A DNA stretch of 64,000 nucleotides from Letharia columbiana. Taxonomy: Eukaryota > Ascomycota > Lecanoromycetes > Lecanorales > Parmeliaceae. Below, in pieces: positions 22,872 to 33,840 of the stretch. The stretch spans positions 186,001 to 250,000 of the forward strand of contig NW_023501067.1 of the NCBI RefSeq assembly GCF_014066305.1, read 5' to 3'. A program made the position numbers and the translations under genes. The first letter of the stretch is position 1. Each line of letters begins with the position of its first letter. A model generated the notes under the pieces. That model worked only from the letters and a program-made list of their open reading frames with translations, did no database searches and was not told where the DNA came from.

Positions 22872-23250
22872 TCAATCGGACGCACTGTCATCAGGCATCT
22901 GCTGCGTATTCGAGAGTTCCTACACCTTTATATCAGCACACCCCATTCCCTTCTCCCTCCTCTCCTTTCCCTCCCTTCCCTTCCTCCCAACACCATCTAC
23001 GGAGGGGCTCCTCACCTCCTCGAGCCTCGCCTTCAACCGCTGCAACTGGCTCTCCTTGACCACGAGCGTCTGATCGTCGAGATCTTCGACGATGTAGTCG
23101 TGCTTGGCTTGGTCGATCTTGAGGATGATGGCTTTGATGGAGGGGTCGCATTCGACGAGGACGCCTGGGGTTTTTGTCGGGTCAGTCGGGCTTGGGAGAT
23201 GGCGGACCTACCCTTAGGGGTCGGTGTCTACCTTTGACGGCTTTGGGCAT
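22872..23250 (-). CDS. TFB5: TFIIH subunit Tfb5 (GTF2H5 family)
   Basis: Tfb5 is the smallest core TFIIH subunit; it stabilises Tfb2 and supports nucleotide excision repair. Three exons (23250-23232, 23164-23016, 22901-22872) give 65 residues, close to the family length of about 70. The sequence MPKAVKGVLVECDPSIKAII, then LKIDQAKHDYIVEDLDDQTL and VVKESQLQRLKARLEE, is the family hallmark. The last small exon (QMPDDSASD) is a prediction: without that splice the frame would run on into a Gly/Arg/Glu-rich 30-residue tail. The first intron is 67 nt, the second 114 nt with a CTGAT branch-like site. The exons are too small for a simple ORF scan. Confidence 0.82.
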
Positions 23251-23685
23251 GCTGGCTGGATTGAGGTATGATGCGGGGGTTTTGTTTGGAGAAAGGGCAT
23301 TGGGAGAACCAGTCGATGAGCAATGATAGTGTTAGTGCAGGTTTAATTCATGCATAAAATTTGGGTTTGTGCAGGGCTGAGGAATGCAAACGCCAGAAAA
23401 GCATGCTGAATAAATCGGAATCCGATGGCATCCGGAGTGCTTCTCTATCTCCATCCACAATCATGTTTACCCCCTAAAACTACCTGATCCACCTTTTAAG
23501 GGAAGTTTATAGGTGTTATGCTTCTCCCTATTCTCCTGTTGAAAATGGCCTGAAGCTGCGCCTTTCCTCCTTCACTCCTCTTCGCTTTGAATCTCTCTTC
23601 CTCTTGTGGACTTTGCTCCGGAAGGGGCAGTTCTTCCGTCACCGTCACGACTTCGAAATCCCTTCTTTCTACTTTCCTTACAGCA

Positions 23686-24360
23686 ATGGCAATCACCGGG
23701 CCGACGACATCAATGTCCTCCTTCTTCTCCAAACTCCTCTCCTCCCTCCTCATCCTTCTCGCAACCCAACCCTGCAGCCTAAACGCCCAACCCCAGCAAT
23801 CGCCCACCTCCACCACCTCCTCAAGCGCCATCCCCTCCCTCGTCAACAACCCCGCCAACGGCGACACCGCCCCCTCATCCTTCACCCCCTCCTCCCTCTC
23901 CTCCGCCATCCCCTCCGCCACCGACTCCGCCGGCTACGGCAGCCAAGACAACAACACCACCTCCTCCCCCCACAACGGAATCCTAAACTATTACTTCCTG
24001 CTCCTCGCCGTCTTCGTCGTCGCTATCCTCGTAATCTATTGGTCCCTCGCCCGACGAAGGAGAAAGGCCGCGGCCCAATTGAGTAGAATGCAGCAGAGGG
24101 TGCTGTCGGAGGATGTGAGGAGTTGGACCAGGCATAGGCAGCCCGGGCAGGGGCTCGAGGATGAGGAGAGAGGGGGGACCGGGAGGGACGAGGGGTTGGA
24201 CGAGGCTGGGGAGGCGCCGCCGGCCTATGTCAAGGAGCCCGAACGGGCGCATTTGGACAGGGGTGAGGGGGTCGAGCTGAGGGGGATGGCGAGGTTTAGG
24301 GAGATGGTCGGATTGGAGGGGAAGCCGCCGGATTACGAGGAGGGGCTTCCGTCGAGGTGA
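23686..24360 (+). CDS. Single-pass membrane protein with cytosolic PY motifs
   Basis: No assigned function. The frame is open from 23587, but the Met at 23686 gives a proper signal peptide (FFSKLLSSLLILLATQPCSL). A Ser/Thr/Pro-rich extracellular segment with NNTTSS follows, then one membrane helix (YYFLLLAVFVVAILVIYW) and the stop-transfer run ARRRRKAAAQ. The cytosolic tail holds two motifs, PPAYV and PPDYEE. The first is a classical PPxY ligand for WW-domain ubiquitin ligases of the Rsp5/Nedd4 type; the second fits PPxY too. Proteins of this layout are widespread in Pezizomycotina. About 224 residues, no intron. A receptor-like or Rsp5-adaptor role is inferred only. Confidence 0.7.
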   Translation: MAITGPTTSMSSFFSKLLSSLLILLATQPCSLNAQPQQSPTSTTSSSAIPSLVNNPANGDTAPSSFTPSSLSSAIPSATDSAGYGSQDNNTTSSPHNGILNYYFLLLAVFVVAILVIYWSLARRRRKAAAQLSRMQQRVLSEDVRSWTRHRQPGQGLEDEERGGTGRDEGLDEAGEAPPAYVKEPERAHLDRGEGVELRGMARFREMVGLEGKPPDYEEGLPSR

Positions 24361-24851
24361 TGGAGGCTGCTAGTCGAGGAAGGAGAGGACTTCGCTGCCG
24401 TTATGAGGCCCACCAGACGGCATGCCAGGGTCGTGAGGTGTACGGTGACTGGGCGTTCCAGGCATTCTAGAATGGTGTAATGCGAGTGATGACTTTGAAG
24501 GACTTTAGATTTTCTTCGAATTAGCGATAGGGATTGCATAGCGGAGGGGAACAAGCGCAGGGGTCCAGAGATGGCAAGGGCATCCATCCGCTCTGAGACT
24601 GGAACATAGACTAGACATCGAAAAAGACATTCAAACCAACGAAGCAAGCAAGCCTCGAAGTCGATTCCATCTCCGGCTATTACACAGCGGAGCAATGTTA
24701 TACTTTTGCCAACAGTAATGGTACAATATCTAACAGCGACTTCTCATCTCCAGCCTCAGCCTCCGACCACCCCTCCTCACCGCCTCCCCACCCAACCCTT
24801 CCGTCCTCTCCAACACGTCACGCTCCCCATCATCCCCAGCACACCGCCAAT
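24361..24851. other. 3' flanking region, no gene supported
   Basis: The interval lies between two convergent genes and probably holds both 3' UTRs. The reverse frame at 24333-24695 has no motifs. Confidence 0.4.
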
Positions 24852-25411
24852 CTAATCAAAAGCCTTCCCGATACCCTGCCCGAGCCCGCCCTTGCCGAAA
24901 TCCTTCCCAAACTCCTTGGCCGCCTCGTCGCCCAGGCCGCCGGAAACCTGGTTGAGCTCATCGTTGGAGACGACGGGGTTCTTCTTCAGCCGATCCTTCC
25001 TGCCCACATCGCAACGTCAGCTTTGCGTTTCCCGCAGTGCCGATCCAGATTTCGAAACCGAGACGGAGGGATTGAGACGGAGGGAAGAAGAGAGAGTGTG
25101 TGTGTGAACAAAAGGAAAAGGGGGTAGGATGGGCGGGGCGAAAGAAAGGGAGAAAGAAAGAAAGAAAGAAAGAAGAGAGAGGAAAAAACGAACAAGAACC
25201 CCTCCGCCGCCGTCTCCCCACTCTTCTCCAACATCTTCTCCTCCGCCTTCGCCTCCGCCTTGAAATACTTCTCCATCACAAACTTGACCACGTCGTCCGC
25301 CGCCCCCGACATGTAGATCCCGCCCGCCACGGCCGCCAGCACCGTGAGGACGATCGTCGCGACGAGCGCGCCGCTCATGCCGCCTGAGGTGTCGGAGGAG
25401 GAGCCGGCCAT
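24852..25411 (-). CDS. Small conserved single-helix membrane protein, function unknown
   Basis: Exons 25411-25194 and 24999-24852 give 121 residues. Near the N terminus is one strong hydrophobic segment (LVATIVLTVLAAVAGGIYM) followed by SGAADDVVKFVMEKYFKAEA and a Lys/Glu-rich amphipathic region. After the splice the protein reads AAEGFLKDRLKKNPVVSNDE and ends in a Gly/Lys-rich tail, GKGGLGQGIGKAFD. The splice joins TT and G to make the Leu of GFLKDR. I recognise this as a conserved ascomycete protein but know no function. The 194-nt intron carries an AAAG microsatellite. Confidence 0.75.
25139..25177. repeat. (GAAA)n microsatellite in an intron
   Basis: Tandem GAAA units, interrupted once by GGGA, lie inside the intron of the 24852-25411 gene, where they form a CTTT-rich tract on the coding strand. 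Confidence 0.85.
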
Positions 25412-26975
25412 GTTTGGCGACGTGGGGTCGGGTTTGGGGGGTTGAAAGGTTTGGTGTGGGTTTGAGGAGGTGGTCGTGGGATTTTTTGGGGGGTATGGGG
25501 GTGGGGGTTGATGGGGGTGGAAGAGGGTGGAGGGCGGTTTGGTTTCGGTGCGGATTGTTTGTTATATGCGGGGGGAGGATAGGGGTAAGGGGAGGGGAAA
25601 CCTGATGGTGTCGTGTGCTTCAAACCGGTTTCGGACGCGGTCGGAGAATGACGTTGAGAGCTTGGCGGGCATCTCACGTATCGGTAGAGTACTCTTATCT
25701 TAGCGTCTTGGCATCAACGGTGTTCCTTTTCGGGCGTTCCTCCTTTGCTCAACTTTGTTGTCACTGTTCACAATATTAAGTGTATACGGAGTACAGTATT
25801 CCTTGATCTTGCCAAAACATCGGCCTTTTTTTCCTCTTGATCACTATGCTTCTAATGCAACGCCTGACTGTAGGCCTGCAGCTAAAGCCAAACTTACCTC
25901 CATCTCTTCAAGTGCAGCAATTCCTGCTCCAGCACGGGAAAATGCACCGAGGAGTATCGCAAGAACGGATTCACGAGGCCCATCAGAAAGTCCCGGGTCC
26001 ACTGGATGATTACCCAGGTCGTTCATAACGCAGAGTTATATTGCCCGAATTCTTTCTTTTCCTTAGACATGCGATACGTCTTTTGCAGTCGAAATCGTTT
26101 CGAATGTCCGATTCCATGGCTTTTCTCTATCTTCTTAAAATATCCTCATGTATATCCATGATTCAACGGTTCCACGCACACGAAAGTTCTCACACTCAAC
26201 TGCCTTATCAGTCTTGAACGACATCCGCGTAGATGCGATGGCGAGACAACGACGGGAGCTGCTCTTGCGCGACGTAGATGGAATCAAATTTGACTTTGTC
26301 TTTGCCAAAGAGTGCCACATGGAGCGTAGCTTGAATTCTGCGTCAATACCGAGGTTCTGCAAACGCTGACCGAAATTTTGCGCCTCACTGTTGAGATCGA
26401 TTCTAGCGCCTGCAAGCAAATAATTCACTTCCTCATAAGAAAAAGAGCGCTATACAGTCTGTCGAGTTGCTGCAGGAGGACCCGATCTGGACTTGGTTTT
26501 CGCATGAGAGGGTTGAGAAGACGACGTTTGGGGGTGCGAGGGACGGGTTGAAGGCGAGGAGATGGTGCGGATTTAATGCGATCGAATGAATTGAGGAACT
26601 GAGCAGTCGAGGAGAAATCGAGTTGTCGTGCGTTATTCCATGCTCGCTCTGTTAACCTTGTCGCCTTTTTGCATACAACTTTGCTCTTTTGTCGTCTCAT
26701 CATAACGTCGAAGGGGTTTGGATCCTCATCGCGTGCCTCTTTCCACCATTGATATGAATACAGATTACTCGTAGGAGGTGGCAATCATTTGAATGGCTAG
26801 CAGATGGATATGATGCGTTTATGGCTCCATATACCATACTTGAAACTGGCTTTAATCAATTGTTTCAATAGAGCTGCTACCCTTGAGACCTGGTGATGGC
26901 GACTCTGTCAAGACCAAAAATCACGCTCAACCGCTTATGGCATAATCATTATACGAGAGGGATGTTCTCGACCCA
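25412..26975. other. Gene-poor stretch with two uncertain reverse frames
   Basis: Reverse frames at 26425-26784 (MPPPTSNLYSYQWWKEARDE...) and 26135-26428 adjoin each other and are basic and helix-prone, but I see no domain and no acceptable intron joining them. They could be one unrecognised or decayed gene. The GT-rich block at 25415-25570 is upstream of the small membrane protein gene. Confidence 0.35.
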
Positions 26976-27335
26976 TTAAATTGCGGCGTACACTCGGATA
27001 AGAACGGGGCGTAGGCTAAGAAAAGACTCTACCACCAGATAGAACCTTGATGCCGCGTAACAGAAAGATGCTCCAACACCAAATGCTATGCCAAGTCTCA
27101 TGACCACATTGGTCTCCTGATACAACATGACGGAGATCTTGTGTACCGGTTGTGTGGGAGTCTGGTGAGGTTTGAGGGTGAAACATTTGACACTGCTTTC
27201 AGCAATACCGAGGCCGTGGGGAGCTGCTTTGGGTTCTGCAACCTCAACGGAACCAGACTGTGCTTTTCGCCGCCGCAGATTCTTAACACTTTCTCTTCGC
27301 CACCACAGACTCTTAACACTTAGCAATTTACCCAT
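26976..27335 (-). CDS. Possible small membrane protein or C-terminal remnant with a VESF motif
   Basis: The 119-residue frame starts with two 10-residue repeats (SVKSLWWRRE, SVKNLRRRKA) and ends with a hydrophobic segment (VVMRLGIAFGVGASFCYAAS) followed by RFYLVVESFLSLR. The R-x-Y-L-V-VESF-x-SLR signature is one I associate with the last membrane segment of various multi-helix fungal proteins of unknown function, where more residues normally follow. This may therefore be a remnant of a larger gene or lack a downstream exon. Confidence 0.35.
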   Translation of the reverse strand: MGKLLSVKSLWWRRESVKNLRRRKAQSGSVEVAEPKAAPHGLGIAESSVKCFTLKPHQTPTQPVHKISVMLYQETNVVMRLGIAFGVGASFCYAASRFYLVVESFLSLRPVLIRVYAAI

Positions 27336-27774
27336 CGAATTAGAATCTCTAGTGTCTATGAATCACTGAATCTTCAACTTTCATTTTCCTGACATTGAAT
27401 CACCAACCTTCACTCCCCGACCTCAAAGATCATCAAACACAAAGACAATCCCTGTCTGACCACTCTTCAGTCTTCCGGTCTCTCAAGAGGAATATCATCA
27501 TCGACGTGGTCACAAATTTGCCTTTCAAGTGCAATTTGGGATAGCAAATTTTCTCAGATTAGGTACTCAGCAGTCTGCTCCAACATAACTACTACGATAT
27601 TTTCCGTCTTTTTCTTTTTGCATCCCCAACACTCTGCGCGAACAAAGCTGCCATTGCATCTTCCTTCTTTGGGTTTTGTATCCACGACCCATAGACACAA
27701 CTCCGTATTCAGATTTCTTTGAGCATTTTACTAATACCAATTTTCCTCAACAGATTATTTCCCAAATCATCAAC

Positions 27775-28500
27775 ATGCCAAGCCGAAGGGTGGAGGAATT
27801 TTTAAGCAGTCTGACTGAGCAAGAGTATCACGCGAGTAGAGCGCGTTTCGAGAGGACTGAAGCCCGGGCTGCCATCATGAGTTACGAAGAGTTTTTGGAG
27901 CAGCTTGAGCTCCAAAATCAGTGGGAAGGAGCCTCTCGTCGTGATGAAGCTCGTAACAATAGAGCTGATTATGCTGCCAATGGCTTTGGAGGGTTTGATT
28001 ATCTTGGGTCTTGGATACCTTGTTCACGTAAGGCTCGTGATCGCCATGCGAGCGGTTCGTCCCATGGTCATGGTGATCGTCGTGGCATCGGTAGAAGAGA
28101 CTATGAGGCTCGCTATGGCGACGAGTCGTTGGCTGGAGAGTCCGACGGTTTCCACGCTGAAGGAGGGAGTGGCAACCTCGGTGCTCGTACTCAATCTGGG
28201 GCGTTCAATACTTATGGTCCAGCGCATAGACATACGGGATACTCGACTGAGGACATTGCAGACTTTGGAGGACGTGATTATCGTCACCGAGCGTCACCAC
28301 CACCTCGACGTGGTGGAATGCCTTTAGGCGAACGTTCAGCTGCACAGCCTTCACTCGCTGATGCTAGCTCTCGTCATAACGGAGGCCGGCAAGACCTTCC
28401 CTCGCAAGATCGCGATGATAGCTATGATAGTGACGCTAGCTTTGCGAGCTCGAGTAGGCGCTACGATGGACGACACAATCCTGCAGGCCGTCGCCATTAG
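27775..28500 (+). CDS. Disordered Arg/Ser/Gly-rich protein, function unknown
   Basis: The frame is open from 27676; the ATG at 27775 (MPSRRVEEFLSSL) gives 241 residues. The first 60 residues look helical and charged (LTEQEYHASRARFERTEARA, MSYEEFLEQLELQ). The rest is disordered, rich in Arg, Ser, Gly, Asp and Tyr, with RRGG and GRRH patches reminiscent of RNA-binding tails. No known domain and no intron is seen. A long AC-rich leader with several upstream ATGs precedes it. It is a plausible gene, but codon-level support is modest. Confidence 0.45.
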   Translation: MPSRRVEEFLSSLTEQEYHASRARFERTEARAAIMSYEEFLEQLELQNQWEGASRRDEARNNRADYAANGFGGFDYLGSWIPCSRKARDRHASGSSHGHGDRRGIGRRDYEARYGDESLAGESDGFHAEGGSGNLGARTQSGAFNTYGPAHRHTGYSTEDIADFGGRDYRHRASPPPRRGGMPLGERSAAQPSLADASSRHNGGRQDLPSQDRDDSYDSDASFASSSRRYDGRHNPAGRRH

Positions 28501-29574
28501 TAGACATAGAAGAGGTGAGCAGCAACAGATCATTATCGCTGACCAGGTTTTTCGGCTGACCAAAGTAGATTGCTCGTGGCCATGGAACTGGTCAGGTAAA
28601 GCTCACAGAACTGGTCATGGAATTGTTGGTAATGGTGCAGACGGGGAATGTTCACAAATTCTTGCAGAGAGATTCTTGTAACCGTTGATCGAGCTTTGTT
28701 CTGGCACAGAACGGGCAAATCCGTTTTGCAGATACAATCACATAGATATGGCTTGCTCAAGAACCACTCTTACTGTTATGGCAGCAAATCGTGAACCTGC
28801 CTTCTTGTATGAGATTCCAGCAAGAGCCATGAACGGAGAAAATCTTGAGTATTTTCTCAATCTAACAGCCACACAGGTAGGGTAGGTGCAAGGAAAGGTT
28901 GCACCTGAAGCAGTGTTAAGATTTCGGTCAAAGAAGCAGCCATGCTTACAATTTTCGTTATGTATCAGTCTCCTTGAAGAGGTTTGATCATCCATAACAG
29001 AATACTCTTGGTTGATGCCGAAAGATTGCGTGAAACATAAAAGATTCCACGCCTCGATATTATCACCTGTTCTGTCAATTCGCCCCTTAGCCTTTCAATT
29101 CAATGCATTCTGTGCACGTCAAACCAAAGAATTTAGCCATTCACGTTGGAGAACATTGAGTTCCCGTTTTAAGCAGCCTTCGATGTCTGTCTGCATTCGT
29201 TCACTCTGCCGAAGTCAATGCATCAAAAACTTGACCTTCAAGACCAATGTTTAAGCTGAAGTAGCCCACGTAACTCATCATCCTCACGCTCAAGTATTAC
29301 TACATTATTTACTTTAGATATAGAAATTAAAGATCAACAATGATTTATCTACTCTATCTATTTTTACTAGGTTTAATCGAGCGCTTACTCTAAGCGTGAC
29401 GCGCGTGGAGTAAGGAAGGTTTGCCGAGACTTGGATTAAGTTGCCAGAGTTTGGATGGGCCTCCACGGCCTCCTGAGCTTCCAACAGAACCTGCCCAAAA
29501 CAACGCCGTCACCCCTCGATACCAGCGTATTCAACAGTCACCCGTGTTCGATTGATCTGCCTCTGTTGCCCGTA
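28501..29574. other. Intergenic, no gene supported
   Basis: Short frames on both strands (28533-28995 reverse, 28685-28885 and 29012-29254 forward) have no motifs. The last 300 bp before ERV25 are locally AT-rich. Confidence 0.4.
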
Positions 29575-30392
29575 ATGGCGCGCCAACCAGTCCTCTACGC
29601 CCTCCTTTCTCTTGCCCTCTTACCTTTCTCGTGGGCACTCAAGTTTGATCTAGCAGCACACACAGGAAGAGAACGATGTATACGGAATTTCGTGGCCAAA
29701 GACACATTGGTCCTTGTAACGGCGATTGTTGACGGGCAAAAAGGAGATGGGCAGCAAGTCAACATGCATGTCAGTCTTCCCGTTACGCCAATTGCGTGCA
29801 AGGGCAATCCTGCTGACGCTACGTTTGTACTGCAGATAAAGGACGCTGTGGGCAATGAGTATGGAAGACCCAAGGACATTGTGGGAGAGAAAAGGATGGC
29901 ATTTACATCGCATGCTGACGCTGCTTTCGATGTATGCTTCGAGAACCAACTTGTCTCATCTCGTAAGCACTGCCCCCAAACACAAACCCGAGGGTGCTAA
30001 TAAATAGTCCAGGAGGAGGGAGCCCGTCACGCCACATTGAATTAGACATTGATATTGGCGCCGATGCCCGAGACTGGTCTGCAATCCAGGCACAAGAGAA
30101 GCTCAAGCCGGTTGAGACGGAGCTGCGACGCATTGAAGAGCTGGTTGGGGAAATTGTTGGCGAGATGGACTACCTCAGGACAAGAGAACAGAAGCTTAGG
30201 GATACGAACGAGAGCACCAATGAGCGCGTCAAATGGTTCGCTTTTGGGACCATGGGAATGCTGGTAGGATTGGGCGCGTGGCAGGTTGTGTATTTGAGGG
30301 CTTATTTCAGGTACGTTCCTCCGGACTGCTTCCCTGCTATAGGCAGGAGCCGACACTGACTCCACATTCCCAGATCGAAGCATCTGATTTAG
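29575..30392 (+). CDS. ERV25: p24/emp24 family cargo receptor, Erv25-like
   Basis: Type I membrane protein of COPII/COPI vesicles cycling between ER and Golgi. Exons 29575-29962, 30013-30310 and 30374-30392 give 234 residues. A signal peptide ([18 protein letters not shown]) precedes KFDL, the usual start of mature p24 proteins. The GOLD domain has its Cys pair in ERCIRNF and FDVCFEN. A coiled coil follows ([40 protein letters not shown]), then the membrane helix ([20 protein letters not shown]) and the short tail RAYFRSKHLI. The last exon encodes only SKHLI with its stop. Tail and layout fit the p24-beta/Erv25 branch best. Confidence 0.87.
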
Positions 30393-30884
30393 TCCATGCT
30401 TACAGCTGGCATTTTGCGTTACATTCGGTCAGATTACTACATTATATGTACTTTTTAGCTTTGCACAGGGTACTAAAATGAGCACCTCGACTACTGACTC
30501 GAGGATCAGACCCGTCAATCATCTAGTCTACGCTTTTTTCAGTTCTTCACTTCGACGTCTTCAGCCTTTGGCGGCGCATCCTGACCGCTAAGTCGCCGAG
30601 CAGCCTCACCTTGGATACCACATCCCTTCACCGTTCTGCAATCTTTTTCTCTTCTGCTTGTTCCCTTTCTTTTCGGTCCTTAGGCACACTCTGACTATTA
30701 AATCGAGAGGTAGATTCACTGATAACTCACTTTCCAATCTCACGTTAATTGATTAGTCTACAACCTGCTTCGCTTCACCTCCTTCAGTCTCCGACTCACC
30801 TGGTCTTCGGTCGCTCCAATTGCTGAGTCTCGCATGCTTTTTCTTCGCCAACCATAAAGCATCACAAGACTCGTTTCTACCACG
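30393..30884. other. Intergenic, no gene supported
   Basis: Pyrimidine-rich sequence with CTTC-type runs leads to the BTB gene. It is probably the ERV25 3' end and the BTB promoter and leader. Confidence 0.4.
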
Positions 30885-31736
30885 ATGGCTCCCAAAGCAG
30901 AGGATGCCACCCCGTTAAAGGCGCGCTCCAAGCCATCCACTACCTATGAGCTCGTTGTGCTGAATCTCAAGCCCCTAGGCTCGTATGTACTCTTCCTGAA
31001 TACAATTGGTACATGGCTTCATCTGACATGCTACAGGCTTCTGACTATCGAGCTGGTTGACGTCTTCGTCGGACCGAAGCGCAAGACCTTCCGCCTTCAC
31101 GAACATTTGCTGTGCGACCGCTCGGACTACTTCAAAGCAACATTCCAAGGCGAGTTTGCTGAAGCCAAATCTAAAGAGCTCTATTTGCCCGACGACAACG
31201 ACGCGTCGTTTGAGCTCTTTGTCAATTGGCTCTATGGTGGCAATCTCAAGCCGCCGAGCAATGACGACGAGCTTTCGGCACATCTCGGTCTACTGGCATT
31301 GGCAGAGAAAGTCTTGATTGAACATCTTGGTAATCTCACTGCTGATCACATCAGAGGATACTATCGGGATTCCAAAGCGAGAGTCTCCGCTCGAGATCTC
31401 TCATTCGTCTTCGACAACACCAGCAGCCATCTGATGCTACGATGTATGGTTGTCGTCGCAGCAATGCAGACACTGAAATCAAGCTCCAACAAGGGTCTTC
31501 CAGCCGACCTCCGGGAGCTAATCATGAAAGGCGGTGAAATAGCAGCGATGTTCGCCAAGTACTTGCTATATTCGCAAGACCACGGAAAGATATCCAGAAT
31601 CGACCATGTGCTTGATCTCAACAGAAGCTGTACTTTCCATTACCACAATTACACCCCCAAATGCAAAGGGCCAGCGGTTGGAAAGCTCGATGACTTTGAG
31701 GAGGGTAGTGCTCAGAAACCCAAGCCTAGCAAGTGA
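30885..31736 (+). CDS. BTB/POZ-domain protein
   Basis: Exons 30885-30982 and 31037-31736 give 265 residues. After a basic N terminus, the BTB core reads LLTIELVDVFVGPKRKTFRL, then HEHLLCDRSDYFKATFQGEF and LYLPDDNDASFELFVNWLYG, followed by a helical segment LGLLALAEKVLIEHLGNLTA. This is the small stand-alone BTB type that is very numerous in Pezizomycotina; such domains dimerise or recruit Cullin-3, but no partner is evident here. The intron is 54 nt and has no stop in frame, so an intron-retained form would be 18 residues longer. Confidence 0.85.
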   Translation: MAPKAEDATPLKARSKPSTTYELVVLNLKPLGSYVLFLNTIGTWLHLTCYRLLTIELVDVFVGPKRKTFRLHEHLLCDRSDYFKATFQGEFAEAKSKELYLPDDNDASFELFVNWLYGGNLKPPSNDDELSAHLGLLALAEKVLIEHLGNLTADHIRGYYRDSKARVSARDLSFVFDNTSSHLMLRCMVVVAAMQTLKSSSNKGLPADLRELIMKGGEIAAMFAKYLLYSQDHGKISRIDHVLDLNRSCTFHYHNYTPKCKGPAVGKLDDFEEGSAQKPKPSK

Positions 31737-32400
31737 ATAAAAGGACGCAGCTGGGTCGCTGGATGGTTCGCGAGAATCAAGGAACAGTCCGAGCGTTGCA
31801 AAGGAAGGAAGCCATCACAAAGGTCAGGTCTCTGCAACGAAGGTGGTGGTTCTTTTCCGATTTGGGGGACATTTGACGGATTGTTGATCATGGCATGAAC
31901 ACAGACAGGTTCTTCTTCTTTGTGCCCAGGGACTACTCGATGCCAGTCATCAAGCAAGGCATGATCATGAACTAGTCTTGAGCAACACATACCACGATCT
32001 CATCCGTATATGTTTTGGCTCAATCGCCGCTAATGTGTCAATTTCTACACCTGCTCCACCTCACGTCGAAGCCGGATATCGCCTGTTTTCGCTACAAAAT
32101 CGTTAGAATACACTTCGAGCATCGCGGATTCAACCTCAGGGTTTGTCTAATCTGCGTTCTCGTACAGCACGAGCTCTTCCCCTCCCCATCAGACCCTTTC
32201 GCATCGCTTCCGCACATACTTCCCCTGCTGCACCTTGGGTAGTCTTCAAGAAGTCGGATTTGCGTTAAAACTCTCTGACGTTCTTTACTGCCCCCCTCGC
32301 AGCCTCACTGTCTTTGGGTAAGGGAAATATGTCATCGATGGTTCTCCAGTGTGCAAGCCCTGCTAGAGTCACGCTCAGACTTTAGATGTCATCTCATTTC
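31737..32400. other. Intergenic, no gene supported
   Basis: Nothing coding is recognisable. Weak frames at 31712-31990 reverse and 32015-32242 forward lack motifs. Confidence 0.4.
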
Positions 32401-33840
32401 TTGGATCGTGATCGTACACAATTCAGTGTCGGGAAAGAGCTATTGTCTATATTGCGTGATCTGAAGGTACAAGGTCATCACAAAAAATTGCAAAGCCTAC
32501 GCCAAGCCCTTAGAAATGTTTGGAAGACACAAAAGAAATCGACAATTATAGTGGACGCTTAAACGATCATCGTTCGCAGATCGTTTTTCACCTCATCAAA
32601 CTTCTCAGGTAGGTATAAGATCCACGAGCTGACTCATTACTGATTTCTCCTTCAAGAGGACGAACAGTCGAATGTTGTCATCGCCTTGGAAAACCAGGCC
32701 TCACGCCACCGTAGCCTTGGGACGTCCGTAGAGAACCAAGCAACACAGCTGAAGAGGGACATCGTGAGGTCGCTAGATCGCCTGACTGTTCTAATATCCG
32801 GGGATTCTGACGGACCCCTCAAGGACTTAACTTTGCAACCCTTGACGCTCGCCATTGATGGCAGCACAAGCACACGACAGTTAAAGCCTATCGAGAGCTT
32901 ACGCCTCGCGATGATTTCTGAGAGGCCAGCACGCGTAGTGGAGGCTTACCCGTCAACCTTCGATTGGCTTTTCACAGATATGAAGCCTGGTGGGGTCCCG
33001 GGGTTTCTCTGTGCTGGATTAATTGAAAGCGCGTAACGGTATATACTCACTCAGTGAGAAGGCTGGGTCAGGAAAGTCTACACTTATGAAATCCCTTGTC
33101 ACCAATATGAGGATACGAAGAGCACTCCACAACTGGGCAGGAGAAAATCGACTTATGACCGCCAGCTTCTTCTTTTGGAATGCGGGAGCATATACGCAGA
33201 AATCTCAACATGGTCTTCTGCAGACTCTCCTATAAAATGTGTTTCAAGAGCGGCCCGGGCTAGTTTCGCAGATATGTCAGTCACAATTGCAGAGGGTCAA
33301 CGATGCAGTATTCCATTGGACGCGCGCCGACATTGCAGAGGTCCTCGATCGTTGAAAAACAGTCGAATCCACACGGTTTCTGTTGTTTCATAGACGGCCT
33401 CGATGAGTTCGATGGGAATCACACCGAAGTCCTTGAAGTCCTGCAAGGTCTCACATCCTCGAGTCACATCAAGATATTTTTTTCCAGCAGACCGCGAAAT
33501 GTTTTCTAAAACGCTTATGGGGATAATGCTGGATTGAGATTGAAAACTTCAAGATCTCATTCGACCAGATATTCAACTTCTCGTGGAAGGTAAGAGGAAG
33601 GTAAGCTTGTGGAAGACGGCCACTTTCGACAGTTGAAGGCCTTGGATCATCGATATAACGACCTTGTTGTTGAGATTGTGGAAAAGTCGAGCAGTGTTCT
33701 CCGATGGGTTAATGGTTCTTCTTGTCATGCGATCTCTTCGTCGTGGTCCGGGTCACTCCGATACAATCCCGGAACTTCAGTATAGACTTCGGATCCTCCC
33801 CACGGAACCCTGCACAAGGATTGCAACCCGAGTCTCCGGG
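32401..33840 (+). pseudogene. Relic of a NACHT-type NLR gene
   Basis: Fragments appear in the right order but in different frames. An N-terminal helical part reads GKELLSILRDLKVQGHHKKL and, after a frameshift, RLNDHRSQIVFHLIKLL. A linker with PSTFDWLF follows. Then comes a Walker A stretch GIYSLSEKAGSGKSTLMKSL (around 33035-33095) with the typical downstream WAGENRLMTASFFFWNAGAY, a Walker B stretch FIDGLDEFDG (around 33385-33415) with FFSSRPRNVF, and finally VVEIVEKSS and SDTIPELQYRLRILPTE near 33760-33810. At least four frame changes or stops separate them. Fungal NLRs of this type act in nonself recognition and programmed cell death; this copy cannot make an intact protein. Confidence 0.85.
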
